From assembly GCF_014639315.1 (NCBI RefSeq), contig NZ_BMFY01000021.1:1-42821 (forward strand): 42,821 nt of DNA, read 5' to 3'. The notes beneath the pieces were generated by a model. It did no database searches. It was given only the letters and a program-made list of their open reading frames with translations, and was not told the origin of the DNA. Source of the stretch: Sediminivirga luteola. Lineage in GTDB: Bacteria > Actinomycetota > Actinomycetes > Actinomycetales > Brevibacteriaceae. Each line of letters opens with the position of its first letter. The first letter of the stretch is position 1. The translations under genes were made by a program, and so were the position numbers. Of this stretch, positions 21,707-29,963 are shown piece by piece.

Positions 21707-24409
21707 TCATGACCGGCTCCGCTCGAATACGGCGACGGGGTAGCGGGCGAAGACGCTGCTCAGGCGTCCGTCCTGGAGGGGCGCGCTGCCGGTCAGGACC
21801 TCGGTCCAGGCGTGCGGTTCGGCCAGCAGGCTGCCGGTCGCAACAGGCATGGTCGCGGCAGGGACGAGCGCAGCATCGCCGGGGTCCAGGCCGGGCGAGG
21901 AAACCGGTCCCGGAACGATCTCCGAGTGCAGGGTCGCCCCATTCCAGCCCTCGCGGGCGGTTCGCACCGGGAAGCGGGATGCCAGGACCACGATGTCCTC
22001 ACCGCGGGCGAAGCCGATCAGGCGCGGATCGCGGAGTTCCAGGGGCGTGTAGCTCCCCGGTTCCAGCAGGTCCGGGTGGCGGTTCCGCAGCCGCAACAGC
22101 GTGCTGGTCAGGTGCAGTTTGGCCTGGTCGAAGGTCTCGCCGGGTCCGTCCAGCGCCGCCAGCAGGCCCGCCAGCCGCTGGAAGTCCACGGGCCGGCGGT
22201 TGTCCGGATCGACGAGGGACTGATCCCGGAGCTCGGTGCCCTGGTACACGTCCGGGACGCCGGGCGCCATGAGCTGCAGGGTCTTGGCGGTCAGGCTGAG
22301 CTGCTCGGCCGGGCGGCGGATGAGGCCGTCCAGGCGGTCGATCTCCGCGCGCAGCCCGGGATCGTCGAAGGTGAGGTCCACGGCTCGTCGCAGCGCCGTC
22401 TCGAACTGCTCATGAGGATCGGTCCAGGCGGTGTGCCAGGCCTGTTCGCGCGCGGCCTTGAGCGCATAGGCGTGCAGCCGCTCGCGCAGATCCGCGGGTG
22501 GTCCGGTCTTCGTGGCCAGCTGCGCGTGGGCGCCTCCCGTGCTCGTGGCGGGTTCCCAGGCGCCGATGATCGCCTGCCACAGCAGGACTTCGAGTTCGGG
22601 TGCGTCCGGGAGCGGTGCCGTCTGCCGTGCGCAGGCCAGTAACCGCGCGAAGTCCTCCGGGCATTCGGCGAGGACGGTGATACGGGCTCGGGTGTCCTCG
22701 CTGCGCTTGGTGTCATGCGTGGTCAGGGCGGACATCGCCCAAGGCGTGGTCTGCGCCCGCTCGGCCATGAGGGCGTGGAACCGGGCGGCGTCCCCGGACA
22801 TTCCAGCGCGGCCGGACTGGCCGGAACGCGCGGCGTCGCCCTGGTGCCCTGCGCCAGCGGATCCTTTGGCGGCGGCATGTGATCCATCCGGGTGACCTGT
22901 TTCCTCGGACGGGAAGCCGTCGGGCTGGCCGCCGACCTCGTTGAGGCTGGTCAGCCGCGCGTACCGGTAGAACGCGGTGTCCTCGACGCCCTTGGCCATG
23001 ACGGCGCCGGTCGTCTGCCGGAACCGTACCGCCAGGGGGTGGTCGTCTTCGCGCAGCAGCGGGGCCAGCGCGTCGACGAGTCCGATGAGGTCCGGGCGCG
23101 CGTGGCCGGCACGCGTCATCGCCGCGTCCAGCTCGTCCTGCGGCTGCCCTGCATAGGAACGGTAGACGTGGAACTGGACGGCGATCTCGCGCAGCGCCTC
23201 TTCCAGGAGGTCGGCGCGCGGCGCGTCCGCGCCCTCTGATGCGGCGCCGGCTTCCCTCGACCCGTGCGCGCGGCTGCCTGCCGACGGCGTGCCATGGTGG
23301 GCCCCGGCGCCCGCAACCGCGCCAGCGTCCGGTCGCCCACGCACGATGCCGGAGGGCAGATGGGCCTCTGCTAGGCGCGTGAGACGCAGGAACTCCGCCC
23401 GCAGCGCCGTTGCGGCCAGTTCCCGTTTGGCGGTCAGGGCGACCTCGTCGAACTCGGCCTCCGGGGTCAGGGCGGCGAAGGCGCCGGCGGCACCGGAGCC
23501 GGCCAGGTACCCGTCGATGGCGCGGATGACCTCGTACCCCGTGGTGCCATGGGCGGCCCAGTCGTCCGGCAGCGCCTCGCCGGGCTCGGTGATCTTCTCC
23601 ACCAGCGTCCAGGCGCCGCCGGTCAGCTCTGCGAGCCGTTCCAGGTAGCCGCGGGGATCGGCCAGCCCGTCGGGGTGGTCGATCCGGACCCCGTCGACCA
23701 GCCCCTCGGTGAACCAGCGGGCCACCTCGGCGTGCGCGGCGTCGAACACCGCGGGTTCCTCCACCCGCAGGCCGGCCAGTTCCTTGACCGCGAAGAACCG
23801 CCGGTAGTTCAGCCGGTGGTCCTCCCGCCAGGAGACCAGCGTGTAGTGCTGCGCGGCGAGCACGGCGGAGAGCTCCTGTGACCCGTGCGTCGGCCCGAGC
23901 GTGCCCGGCACCAGGGGGAAGGCGTGCTCGTAATAGCGCAGCACCCCGGCACCGGCATCCACCGTCACGGCGGCCAGATCCTCTGCCGAGCCCAGGACGG
24001 GCAGCACGATGCGGCCGTCGCCGGCGTCCCAGTCGATGTCGAAGAACCCGGCGTAGGCGGACTCGCGTCCGTGCCGCAGCACGTCCCACCACCAGGAGTT
24101 CTCCTGTGGGTCCGCCACGCCCATGTGGTTGGGAACCAGATCGGCGATCACCCGCATTCCGGCGGCGTGGGCCGCGGAGCTGAGTGCGCGCAGGCCCTCC
24201 TCGCCACCGCGTGCCGGATCGACTCGTGTCGGGTCCACCACGTCATAACCGTGCGCGGAACCGGAGGCGGCGGTCAGGATGGGGGAGAGGTATACGGCGC
24301 CGGTGCCCAGGCGGGTCAGATACGGCACTGCCTCGGCCGCGTCATACAGGGTGAAGTCGGGCGTGATCTGCAGGCGGTAGGTGGACATCGGCGGTCGCGT
24401 CGGTGCCAT
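21707..24409 (-). CDS. treY: Malto-oligosyltrehalose synthase, with two low-complexity inserts
   Basis: A 900-residue GH13 enzyme that isomerises the reducing end of a maltooligosaccharide to a trehalose unit. The N-terminus P-M-S-T-Y-R-L-Q-I and Y-L-S-P-I-L are typical; the catalytic region shows V-D-G-V-R-I-D-H-P-D-G-L, T-L-V-E-K-I and L-T-T-H-D-T-K-R-S-E-D. Actinobacterial TreY is usually well under 850 residues; the excess is explained by an Ala/Gly/Ser-rich insert at about 355-398 and a Gly/Ser/His-rich one at about 495-547. The ATG at 24409 follows AAGAGG; an ATG seven codons in (24388) is possible. It is upstream of treZ in the same direction, with the treX-like gene further upstream beyond the ArsR cassette. 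Confidence 0.94.
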   Translation of the reverse strand: MAPTRPPMSTYRLQITPDFTLYDAAEAVPYLTRLGTGAVYLSPILTAASGSAHGYDVVDPTRVDPARGGEEGLRALSSAAHAAGMRVIADLVPNHMGVADPQENSWWWDVLRHGRESAYAGFFDIDWDAGDGRIVLPVLGSAEDLAAVTVDAGAGVLRYYEHAFPLVPGTLGPTHGSQELSAVLAAQHYTLVSWREDHRLNYRRFFAVKELAGLRVEEPAVFDAAHAEVARWFTEGLVDGVRIDHPDGLADPRGYLERLAELTGGAWTLVEKITEPGEALPDDWAAHGTTGYEVIRAIDGYLAGSGAAGAFAALTPEAEFDEVALTAKRELAATALRAEFLRLTRLAEAHLPSGIVRGRPDAGAVAGAGAHHGTPSAGSRAHGSREAGAASEGADAPRADLLEEALREIAVQFHVYRSYAGQPQDELDAAMTRAGHARPDLIGLVDALAPLLREDDHPLAVRFRQTTGAVMAKGVEDTAFYRYARLTSLNEVGGQPDGFPSEETGHPDGSHAAAKGSAGAGHQGDAARSGQSGRAGMSGDAARFHALMAERAQTTPWAMSALTTHDTKRSEDTRARITVLAECPEDFARLLACARQTAPLPDAPELEVLLWQAIIGAWEPATSTGGAHAQLATKTGPPADLRERLHAYALKAAREQAWHTAWTDPHEQFETALRRAVDLTFDDPGLRAEIDRLDGLIRRPAEQLSLTAKTLQLMAPGVPDVYQGTELRDQSLVDPDNRRPVDFQRLAGLLAALDGPGETFDQAKLHLTSTLLRLRNRHPDLLEPGSYTPLELRDPRLIGFARGEDIVVLASRFPVRTAREGWNGATLHSEIVPGPVSSPGLDPGDAALVPAATMPVATGSLLAEPHAWTEVLTGSAPLQDGRLSSVFARYPVAVFERSRS

Positions 24410-24425
24410 CGGCGCCTCTTCTCGC

Positions 24426-24821
24426 TTACGAACCGGGCTTGTCCCTCAGCCTAGCGGAGCCGGTTCCCGGCGTGTGCGCGAGTCCGCCGGTCACGGTCCG
24501 GTTGTGATCCATGGCGATCCCGATCCAGGACGACAGCCGTTCGTCGTCGCTGATCGCCTCGGCGGAGACCTCTATCCAACCGGGACCCATATCGCGGCCC
24601 GGTCCCATCTCCGCCTGCACGGCCCCCGGCCGTTCGAGAAGTTCGTCGTGCCGGCCGGCGTCGACCCGGACGAGCAGGCCACCGTTCTTCAAGGCGCTGA
24701 CGATCATCTTCTCGTTCACCATCACCGACCTGCCGCCGAACATCGACACCTCGCGCACGAGTGGCTCATCGGCGATCAGGCTCCGCACACGTTCGACCAG
24801 GCTGGTCTGCTCAGGAGTCAT
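24426..24821 (-). CDS. TfoX N-terminal domain protein
   Basis: A 131-residue protein matching the N-terminal domain of TfoX/Sxy: R-E-V-S-M-F-G-G-R-S-V-M-V-N-E-K, then L-L-V-R-V-D, with no C-terminal TfoX domain. Stand-alone TfoX-N proteins are common in actinobacteria and their role is not known; a competence function should not be assumed. It is the last gene of a four-gene unit, 14 bases after the NTF2-like gene. Confidence 0.82.
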   Translation of the reverse strand: MTPEQTSLVERVRSLIADEPLVREVSMFGGRSVMVNEKMIVSALKNGGLLVRVDAGRHDELLERPGAVQAEMGPGRDMGPGWIEVSAEAISDDERLSSWIGIAMDHNRTVTGGLAHTPGTGSARLRDKPGS

Positions 24822-24835
24822 GATCTGTTCCCGGT

Positions 24836-25195
24836 TCAGTCTTGCGCGGGCGGGCTGTAGGAGAGCCGATCGAAGATCAGCACACTCGTGGTGATCTTCC
24901 CGGCCTGGACGGTGAGGAGCTCGGCAGCCGGAGCCGTGGAGGTCACCGCGGTTTGCGGGTAGTAGAACAAGGCCACGCGGTCTCCGTCGACGAATTCAGC
25001 GATGTCACCGATGCCGGTGAGCATGGGCGCGAAACCGCCGATGAATCCCTGGTAGGCGTCCTTGCCGTTCAGATCGGCGCCCGGTGCGCGGCAGGTGATG
25101 TCGTCGGCGACGTAGCTCATCGCCGTGTCGATGTCACCGCTGGTCCAAGCACGGTGGTACTTCTGCACGATGTCGTACGCGGTGCCGTGGGTCAT
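24836..25195 (-). CDS. NTF2-like (SnoaL-type) protein
   Basis: A 119-residue protein with the SnoaL/NTF2 cone fold pattern: an N-terminal helix (VQKYHRAWTSGDIDTAMSYV) followed by A-D-D-I-T-C-R-A-P-G and the strand-rich remainder ending in V-L-I-F-D-R-L. Such proteins are small isomerases, hydrolases or ligand carriers; no catalytic residues can be assigned here. The start is the ATG at 25195, preceded by AAGGAGA; the open frame reaches to 25411 but overlaps the SRPBCC gene. It lies between the SRPBCC and TfoX genes in one operon. Confidence 0.8.
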   Translation of the reverse strand: MTHGTAYDIVQKYHRAWTSGDIDTAMSYVADDITCRAPGADLNGKDAYQGFIGGFAPMLTGIGDIAEFVDGDRVALFYYPQTAVTSTAPAAELLTVQAGKITTSVLIFDRLSYSPPAQD

Positions 25196-25232
25196 GGGGC
25201 TCTCCTTGGCTCGTGTCGTGAATGCGGTGATA

Positions 25233-25667
25233 TCAGTCCGGGAGCGGCTGCCAGTCGTCCGGCCCGGCGTCGCCGCCGGCGCTGACGACGGCGAGACGAG
25301 GGAGGAAGTTCGCCCACCCGTCGGCGTGGCCACGTACTTCCGTGTCGGGCAGGTCATAATGCCACAGTTCGACTCTGGTGCCCCCGCTGATCGGCGTGAG
25401 CCGGAATTCAACCGTGGATGTTCCAGCCGGCAAGTCGTCGCTGCCGGCGAAACCCCAGCTCATCACGACGCGGTTCGGGGGTTCGACGTGCAGATACTTG
25501 CCTCGCACGGGGTGGCCGGCGATGTCCACCGCGAAGTTCCCGCCGGGTGCCGGATCGAGGTCGGCGTAGTGACCCATCCAGGCCGTCATCCCCTCGTTGG
25601 TGGTCAGGTACTCGAACACCGTTTCCGGCGGAGCGGCGATGTCGATGAAGTCCCGGAACTCAGCCAT
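25233..25667 (-). CDS. SRPBCC (AHSA1-type) protein
   Basis: A 144-residue START/Bet v1-like protein of the AHSA1 (activator of Hsp90 ATPase homologue 1-like) group. The N-terminal I-D-I-A-A-P-P-E-T-V-F-E-Y and M-T-A-W-M-G are hallmarks, as are the mid-protein P-P-N-R-V-V-M-S-W-G-F and the C-terminal helix G-W-A-N-F-L-P-R-L. It probably binds a hydrophobic ligand. The ATG at 25667 lies inside the end of the ArsR gene (8-base overlap), the classic ArsR-SRPBCC pair in which the two are expressed together. Confidence 0.88.
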   Translation of the reverse strand: MAEFRDFIDIAAPPETVFEYLTTNEGMTAWMGHYADLDPAPGGNFAVDIAGHPVRGKYLHVEPPNRVVMSWGFAGSDDLPAGTSTVEFRLTPISGGTRVELWHYDLPDTEVRGHADGWANFLPRLAVVSAGGDAGPDDWQPLPD

Positions 25668-25989
25668 CGGCTTTCTCCCACCGCGATTCGACGGCGGTCT
25701 TGAGGTCAGACAGCTTCCGCGGCCAGAAATCGTCCACGTATGAGCGCACCGCCGCCAGCCCGTCGGGGTCGACCGCGAACAGGTGGCGGGTGCCCTCACG
25801 ATGACCGGTTGCGAGACCCGCCTTGCGGAGCACCCCGAGATGGTGCGAAGTCGTCTGCTGCGAGAGGCCTACCTGTTCTGCGATCGCGCCGACCGGTTGC
25901 GGCCCGGCCCGGATCGCCCGCAGGATCGCACGCCGGTTGCGATCGGCCAGCGCGCGCCAGGCCAGATCGGTGACTTGCTCAGCGCCCAT
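25660..25989 (-). CDS. ArsR-family repressor paired with an SRPBCC protein
   Basis: A 109-residue winged-helix regulator: W-R-A-L-A-D-R-N-R-R-A-I-L-R-A-I, then the recognition helix region V-G-L-S-Q-Q-T-T-S-H-H-L-G-V-L-R-K-A-G-L and the wing G-T-R-H-L-F-A-V. There is no Cys-x-Cys metal site in the DNA-reading helix, so metal sensing is unlikely. The ATG at 25989 is preceded by AAGGAGG. A dyad at 26015-26043 lies just upstream. It heads the cassette ArsR-SRPBCC-NTF2-TfoX placed between treX and treY. Confidence 0.9.
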   Translation of the reverse strand: MGAEQVTDLAWRALADRNRRAILRAIRAGPQPVGAIAEQVGLSQQTTSHHLGVLRKAGLATGHREGTRHLFAVDPDGLAAVRSYVDDFWPRKLSDLKTAVESRWEKADG

Positions 25990-26014
25990 GTGACCTCCTT
26001 GGTGATGCTCACAG

Positions 26015-26043
26015 CATAACACAAGCAGGCATTTGTACTTATG
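26015..26043 (-). promoter_or_regulatory. Candidate operator/promoter of the ArsR cassette
   Basis: CATAA (26015-26019) and TTATG (26039-26043) mirror each other, and inside them ACAA (26021-26024) and TTGT (26033-26036) mirror each other around nearly the same centre. On the minus strand TATGCT just downstream would be a -10 for the ArsR gene. The 187 bases from 26092 to 26278 show nothing I can name. Confidence 0.45.
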
Positions 26044-26278
26044 ACCATAGGTGCAGTAGACCGGGCGTGCCGGGATGACTGTGCGCACCAAGACGAGGGC
26101 CGGGTGTCAGTAGGTGAGGCGCGGCCGCCACGCCACCGCCAGCGCACACGTGACCTGCGGCGTCCGTGAACTCTCGCAGCGGCGATTCGCCGCTTGCGTT
26201 GGATCGCCGCCGCCGGCATCGCCGCGCGGCGGGTCTTTGTCATGTGGCGCGAGCGGTTCGGCGTGCTGTGCGGTGGGG

Positions 26279-28456
26279 TCAGCCGCCGTTGCTGCGGGAG
26301 GCGACGGAGGCTTCGGCGGACATCTGCGCGTCGTCGCTCTCGTCCTGACCTTCCTGCAGGATCAGCATTGACTTCCCGCGTAGCGTGATCCGCTGACCGG
26401 CGCGAAGCGTCCGGCCGGTTTCCCAGTCACCTGCGGTGTCAATCTCCACTGTCCACACGTCGGCGTATTCGCGGTCCGGAAGGGTGAACTCCACTTCGCA
26501 CAGGTCCGCGTTGAAGAACAGCAGGAAATCGTCGTCGACGATCCGGTTGCCGCGCCGGTCCGTGCCCGGGATGGCATCGCCGTTGAGGAACACGCCAAGG
26601 CACTTGGCGTAACCGGAGTTCCAGTCCTCGAGGATCATCTCCTCGCCGTCGGTATTGAGCCACACCAGATCCGGCAAGGGGTCGGCGATGTCGCTGCGCA
26701 CCGCCTTGCCGGAGAAAAACCGGGTGCGGCGGAAGGTCGGGTGCTCGTGCCGGAGTTTGAACAGGTGCGCGGTGAAGGCGATCAGCGGCTCATCGGCGTT
26801 GTCCCAGTCGATCCAGGCCAGCGGCGAGTCTTGGCAGTAGGCGTTGTTGTTGCCGTGTTGGGTGCGGGAGAGCTCATCGCCGTGAGAGATCATCGGCACC
26901 CCCTGGCTCAGGGCCAGCGTCGCCAGGAAATTCCGCTGCTGGCGGGTGCGCAGCTCCAGGATCTCAACGTCGTCAGTGGGGCCTTCCACGCCGTGGTTCC
27001 AGGAACGGTTATGCGATTCGCCGTCCCGGTTGTCCTCGCCATTGGCCTCGTTGTGTTTCTCGTTGTAGGAGACCAGGTCCCACAATGTGAACCCGTCATG
27101 CGCCGTGACGAAGTTGATCGAGGCGAAAGGGCGTCGTCCGGAGTTGGCATACAGATCGGCGGAACCGGCGATTCGGGAGGCGAACTCGCCGATGGTGAAA
27201 TCGGCGCCTCGCCAGAAGTCGCGCACCACGTCGCGGTACTTGCCGTTCCACTCCGTCCAGAGCGGCGGAAAGTTCCCCACCTGGTAGCCCCCGGGGCCGA
27301 CGTCCCAGGGTTCGGCGATCAGCTTGACCTGGGAGACCACCGGGTCCTGCTGGACCATCTCGAAGAACGTGGACAGCCGGTCCACGTCGAAGAACTCCCG
27401 GGCCAGCGTCGAGGCCAGATCGAAGCGGAAGCCATCGACGTGCATCTCCAGGATCCAGTACCGCAGTGAGTCCATCAACAACTGCAGGGAGTGCGGGTTG
27501 CGGACGTTGAGGCTGTTCCCGGTACCGGTGTAGTCCATGTAATGCGCCTTGTCGTCCTCGACCAGGCGGTAGTAGTGCTCGTTGTCGATGCCGCGGAAAG
27601 AGATGGTCGGCCCCAGGTGATTGCCTTCGGCGGTGTGGTTGTAGACCACATCCAGGATGACCTCGATGCCGGCGCGGTGCAGGGCGCGGACCATCTCTTT
27701 GAACTCCTGCACCTGGCTGCCGGTCTCCGGGCTGGAGGCGTACCCGTTGTGCGGGGCGAAGAAACCGATCGTGTTGTAGCCCCAGTAGTTGCGCAGGCCC
27801 TGTTCCAGCAGCCTGGAGTCGTGCACGAACTGGTGCACCGGCATCAGCTCGATGGCGGTCACGCCGAGCCGCTGGAGGTGCTTGACGATCGCCGGATGCG
27901 CGACGGCGGCGTAGGTGCCGCGGATCTCATCGGGGATGTCGGGATGCTGCTGGGTGAGGCCCTTGACGTGCGCCTCGTAGATGACGCTCTGGTAGTACGG
28001 GTGGCGCGGCGGCTGGTCCCCGCGCCAGTCGAAATAGGGGTTGATCACGATGGCGCGCATAGTCGAGCCGGCCGAGTCCTCCGCCACGGGCCCTTCCCCG
28101 GAACCGCCGGAGTCCAGATCGTAGGAGAACATTGGCTGCCCCCATTGGATCTCACCGGAGATCGCCTTGGCGTAGGGGTCCAGCAGCAATTTGCTTGGAT
28201 CGCAGCGCTTCCCGTTGGCCGGGTCGTAGGGGCCGTGGACGCGGTAGCCGTAGTGCTGGCCGGGCCCCACATCGGGCAGATAGCAGTGCCAGACGAAGGC
28301 GTCGACCTCGGTCAGCTCGATCCGCGTCTCGGCGCCGTCGTCGTCGAAGAGGCAGAGTTCGACCTTGTCCGCGACCTCGCTGAACAGGGCGAAGTTCGTG
28401 CCGGAGCCATCGAAGGTGGCGCCCAGGGGATAGGCGGTGCCGGGCCATACCCGCAT
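26279..28456 (-). CDS. glgX: Glycogen debranching enzyme GlgX/TreX
   Basis: A 725-residue GH13 isoamylase-type debranching enzyme that cuts alpha-1,6 branches of glycogen and supplies linear chains to TreY. The N-terminal CBM48 region begins M-R-V-W-P-G-T-A-Y-P-L-G-A. The catalytic set is V-D-G-F-R-F-D-L-A-S (nucleophile Asp), L-I-A-E-P-W-D-V-G-P-G-G-Y (acid/base Glu) and V-T-A-H-D-G-F-T-L-W-D; N-E-A-N-G-E-D-N-R-D-G is a GlgX hallmark. The ATG at 28456 follows AAGGAGA; the frame extends upstream but without conservation. All residues expected are present. Confidence 0.95.
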   Translation of the reverse strand: MRVWPGTAYPLGATFDGSGTNFALFSEVADKVELCLFDDDGAETRIELTEVDAFVWHCYLPDVGPGQHYGYRVHGPYDPANGKRCDPSKLLLDPYAKAISGEIQWGQPMFSYDLDSGGSGEGPVAEDSAGSTMRAIVINPYFDWRGDQPPRHPYYQSVIYEAHVKGLTQQHPDIPDEIRGTYAAVAHPAIVKHLQRLGVTAIELMPVHQFVHDSRLLEQGLRNYWGYNTIGFFAPHNGYASSPETGSQVQEFKEMVRALHRAGIEVILDVVYNHTAEGNHLGPTISFRGIDNEHYYRLVEDDKAHYMDYTGTGNSLNVRNPHSLQLLMDSLRYWILEMHVDGFRFDLASTLAREFFDVDRLSTFFEMVQQDPVVSQVKLIAEPWDVGPGGYQVGNFPPLWTEWNGKYRDVVRDFWRGADFTIGEFASRIAGSADLYANSGRRPFASINFVTAHDGFTLWDLVSYNEKHNEANGEDNRDGESHNRSWNHGVEGPTDDVEILELRTRQQRNFLATLALSQGVPMISHGDELSRTQHGNNNAYCQDSPLAWIDWDNADEPLIAFTAHLFKLRHEHPTFRRTRFFSGKAVRSDIADPLPDLVWLNTDGEEMILEDWNSGYAKCLGVFLNGDAIPGTDRRGNRIVDDDFLLFFNADLCEVEFTLPDREYADVWTVEIDTAGDWETGRTLRAGQRITLRGKSMLILQEGQDESDDAQMSAEASVASRSNGG

Positions 28457-28758
28457 GGTCTCTCCTTCAGTTCGTGTGCGCTCGTGTCCGGTCGTCACGC
28501 CCTGGCGCCGCACCCGTCGGGCCTCCAGTCGAAGCATCTCGGCGGGCGCCTCCGACCAGGCCGGGGGCATCCGTGTGGCCCGCCGCCGGAACGGCGTGCG
28601 GTCCGCGGCCGGGTGGTAGCCGCCGGACGCGTCCACTCTATACGCGCCTGCGCTCCAGGGCACCGGACGCCGATGCCGCCCCTCCGGTGGCCGCCCGCCT
28701 CCCCGGGGCATGTGCCGCGCCTGCTCTCAGCGCGCGCCTGCCGCTTAGGTCGTCGCCG

Positions 28759-28827
28759 CGCCCGTATATCGTCGTCCCCCGGGCCTGGAGAGTGACGACG
28801 TACCGGCGGAGTGGCGATATACGGGCG
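28759..28827. repeat. Long inverted repeat between glgX and tetR
   Basis: CGCCCGTATATCG (28759-28771) is matched exactly by CGATATACGGGCG (28815-28827). A second, overlapping pair CGTCGTC (28770-28776)/GACGACG (28794-28800) lies inside. It is 37 bases beyond the tetR stop, so it may end tetR transcription, but the AT-rich centre of each arm and the 43-base spacing are unlike a simple terminator. The rest of the 407-base gap 28457-28863 holds the glgX upstream region, where I see no further clear element. Confidence 0.55.
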
Positions 28828-28863
28828 GTTTGCCTTCGACGAGCATTGCCGGCGTGTGCAGCC

Positions 28864-29550
28864 CTACTCGATGGGGCGGGTGATGGCGATCAGGAGGTCG
28901 GCCAGCAGTGAGAGGTCGAAGACGACCTCCGGATCTTCCGGATCCGCGGTCTCCAGGGCCCGCTGCACCGCGAACTCGTAGGCGGCCGCGAGCAGGTCCA
29001 GGCTGACCTCGTCCGAGAGGGTGAACGCACGCCCGCATTCGGCGACGAACGCCTTCGCGGCCTCATAGATGGAGCACATCTCGGTCTCCTGGTACTCCAC
29101 CAGGGCTTTGCGCAGCGAAGGTACCTTGACGGCATACAGCTGGAGTTCCTTGAACGTCAGCAGCAGGGTCCGCTCGCGGGGCACCGCTGAAGCCAGCTCG
29201 GCCACGCAGCGGCGCAGCCGTTCCTCGCCGTCGGTGATCTCCGGGTAGCTGGTGGTGGCATCGACGACCCGCTGCTGGATCTGCCCGATGATGTGCAGCG
29301 AGACCGCCTCGATCAGCTCGTCCTTGCTGCCGAAGTTCGAGTAGAAGGCGCCTCTGGTGAAGTCGGCTTCCTCGCAGATCTCCTCGACGGAGGCGCCGGC
29401 GATGCCGCGCTGCGCGAAGACGTGCTGGGCGGCGGTCAGCAGCCGCTCCCGGGTGCGGCGCCTGCGCTCGGTGATGGCACCCTCCGGGGCCTCGGCCGGC
29501 ACCTCTGCCGGTGCCGCGGCGTGATTCGTGCGTTCCTGCTGCGTGCTCAC
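28864..29550 (-). CDS. TetR-family repressor of the MMPL/YhgE operon
   Basis: A 228-residue regulator. After a flexible Ala/Glu-rich tail of about 28 residues comes the TetR HTH: R-R-T-R-E-R-L-L-T-A-A, then V-E-E-I-C-E-E-A-D-F-T-R-G-A-F-Y-S-N-F. The C-terminal part is helical and family-typical. I place the start at the GTG at 29550, the last plausible start before the HTH homology; the frame is open to 29928 but that stretch contains the operators and tandem repeats. This leaves a leader of roughly 280 bases. Two tandem palindromes lie between it and the divergent MMPL gene, so it most likely represses both. Confidence 0.83.
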   Translation of the reverse strand: MSTQQERTNHAAAPAEVPAEAPEGAITERRRRTRERLLTAAQHVFAQRGIAGASVEEICEEADFTRGAFYSNFGSKDELIEAVSLHIIGQIQQRVVDATTSYPEITDGEERLRRCVAELASAVPRERTLLLTFKELQLYAVKVPSLRKALVEYQETEMCSIYEAAKAFVAECGRAFTLSDEVSLDLLAAAYEFAVQRALETADPEDPEVVFDLSLLADLLIAITRPIE

Positions 29551-29714
29551 TGTCTGTATGTCCTGGTCTGGGATGCTCGCGGGTGTCGGGTTGTTGCTGT
29601 ATGGGTCGTGGCGGCGCTGGTCATTCGTGCCCGGTCCGCGGGCCGGGAACGGTGCTCGGTGGCGGCTCGCAACGCCCTTCTGAGGAGCGTTGCCTTCATC
29701 CTCAGGGGACGTGT

Positions 29715-29754
29715 GTTCCTGCCGGTTCCTGCCGGTTCCTGGCGGTCCCTGCCG
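29715..29754. repeat. Four tandem 10-bp repeats in the tetR leader
   Basis: GTTCCTGCCG (29715-29724 and 29725-29734), GTTCCTGGCG (29735-29744) and GTCCCTGCCG (29745-29754). They lie on the tetR leader between its operators and its GTG start. The function is unknown. Confidence 0.75.
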
Positions 29755-29829
29755 GCGCTGTACCGGCTTCCAGGCGGGCCCGGCAGAGCGTACATTGGCG
29801 AATGCTGAGAACTTTACCCTGCAAGCCAA

Positions 29830-29864
29830 CGATACACTCATGTATTCGATACAGTAGTGTATCG
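29830..29864. promoter_or_regulatory. Two tandem TetR operators
   Basis: Site 1 is ATACA-CTCA-TGTAT (29832-29845) and site 2 CGATACA-GTAG-TGTATCG (29847-29864), the second a perfect 7-base inverted repeat around four bases. Their centres are 17 bases apart, so two repressor dimers could sit side by side on nearby faces of the helix. TACAGT (29850-29855) inside site 2 could be the -10 of the rightward MMPL promoter. Confidence 0.75.
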
Positions 29865-29963
29865 AGCGTTCCCCGGGATCTGCTCCCACTTTCCACCGGC
29901 GCCTGAGTCGCTCGCGCCGGATCGCCACCGTCGGCCGTGCACCGTAAGGAGACTGCTGCCCTC

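Noticed and set aside
19880-21712. Open frame of 610 codons on the plus strand opposite treZ
   Set aside because: The minus strand encodes TreZ with all catalytic residues; the plus frame shows no family resemblance.
24426-24821. Competence regulator TfoX
   Set aside because: Only the N-terminal TfoX domain is present, in an ArsR-led cassette, with no other competence gene nearby.
28457-28711. N-terminal extension of GlgX to 28711
   Set aside because: The ATG at 28456 has a strong AAGGAGA site and begins exactly at the conserved GlgX start; the upstream part is Arg/Pro-rich without similarity.
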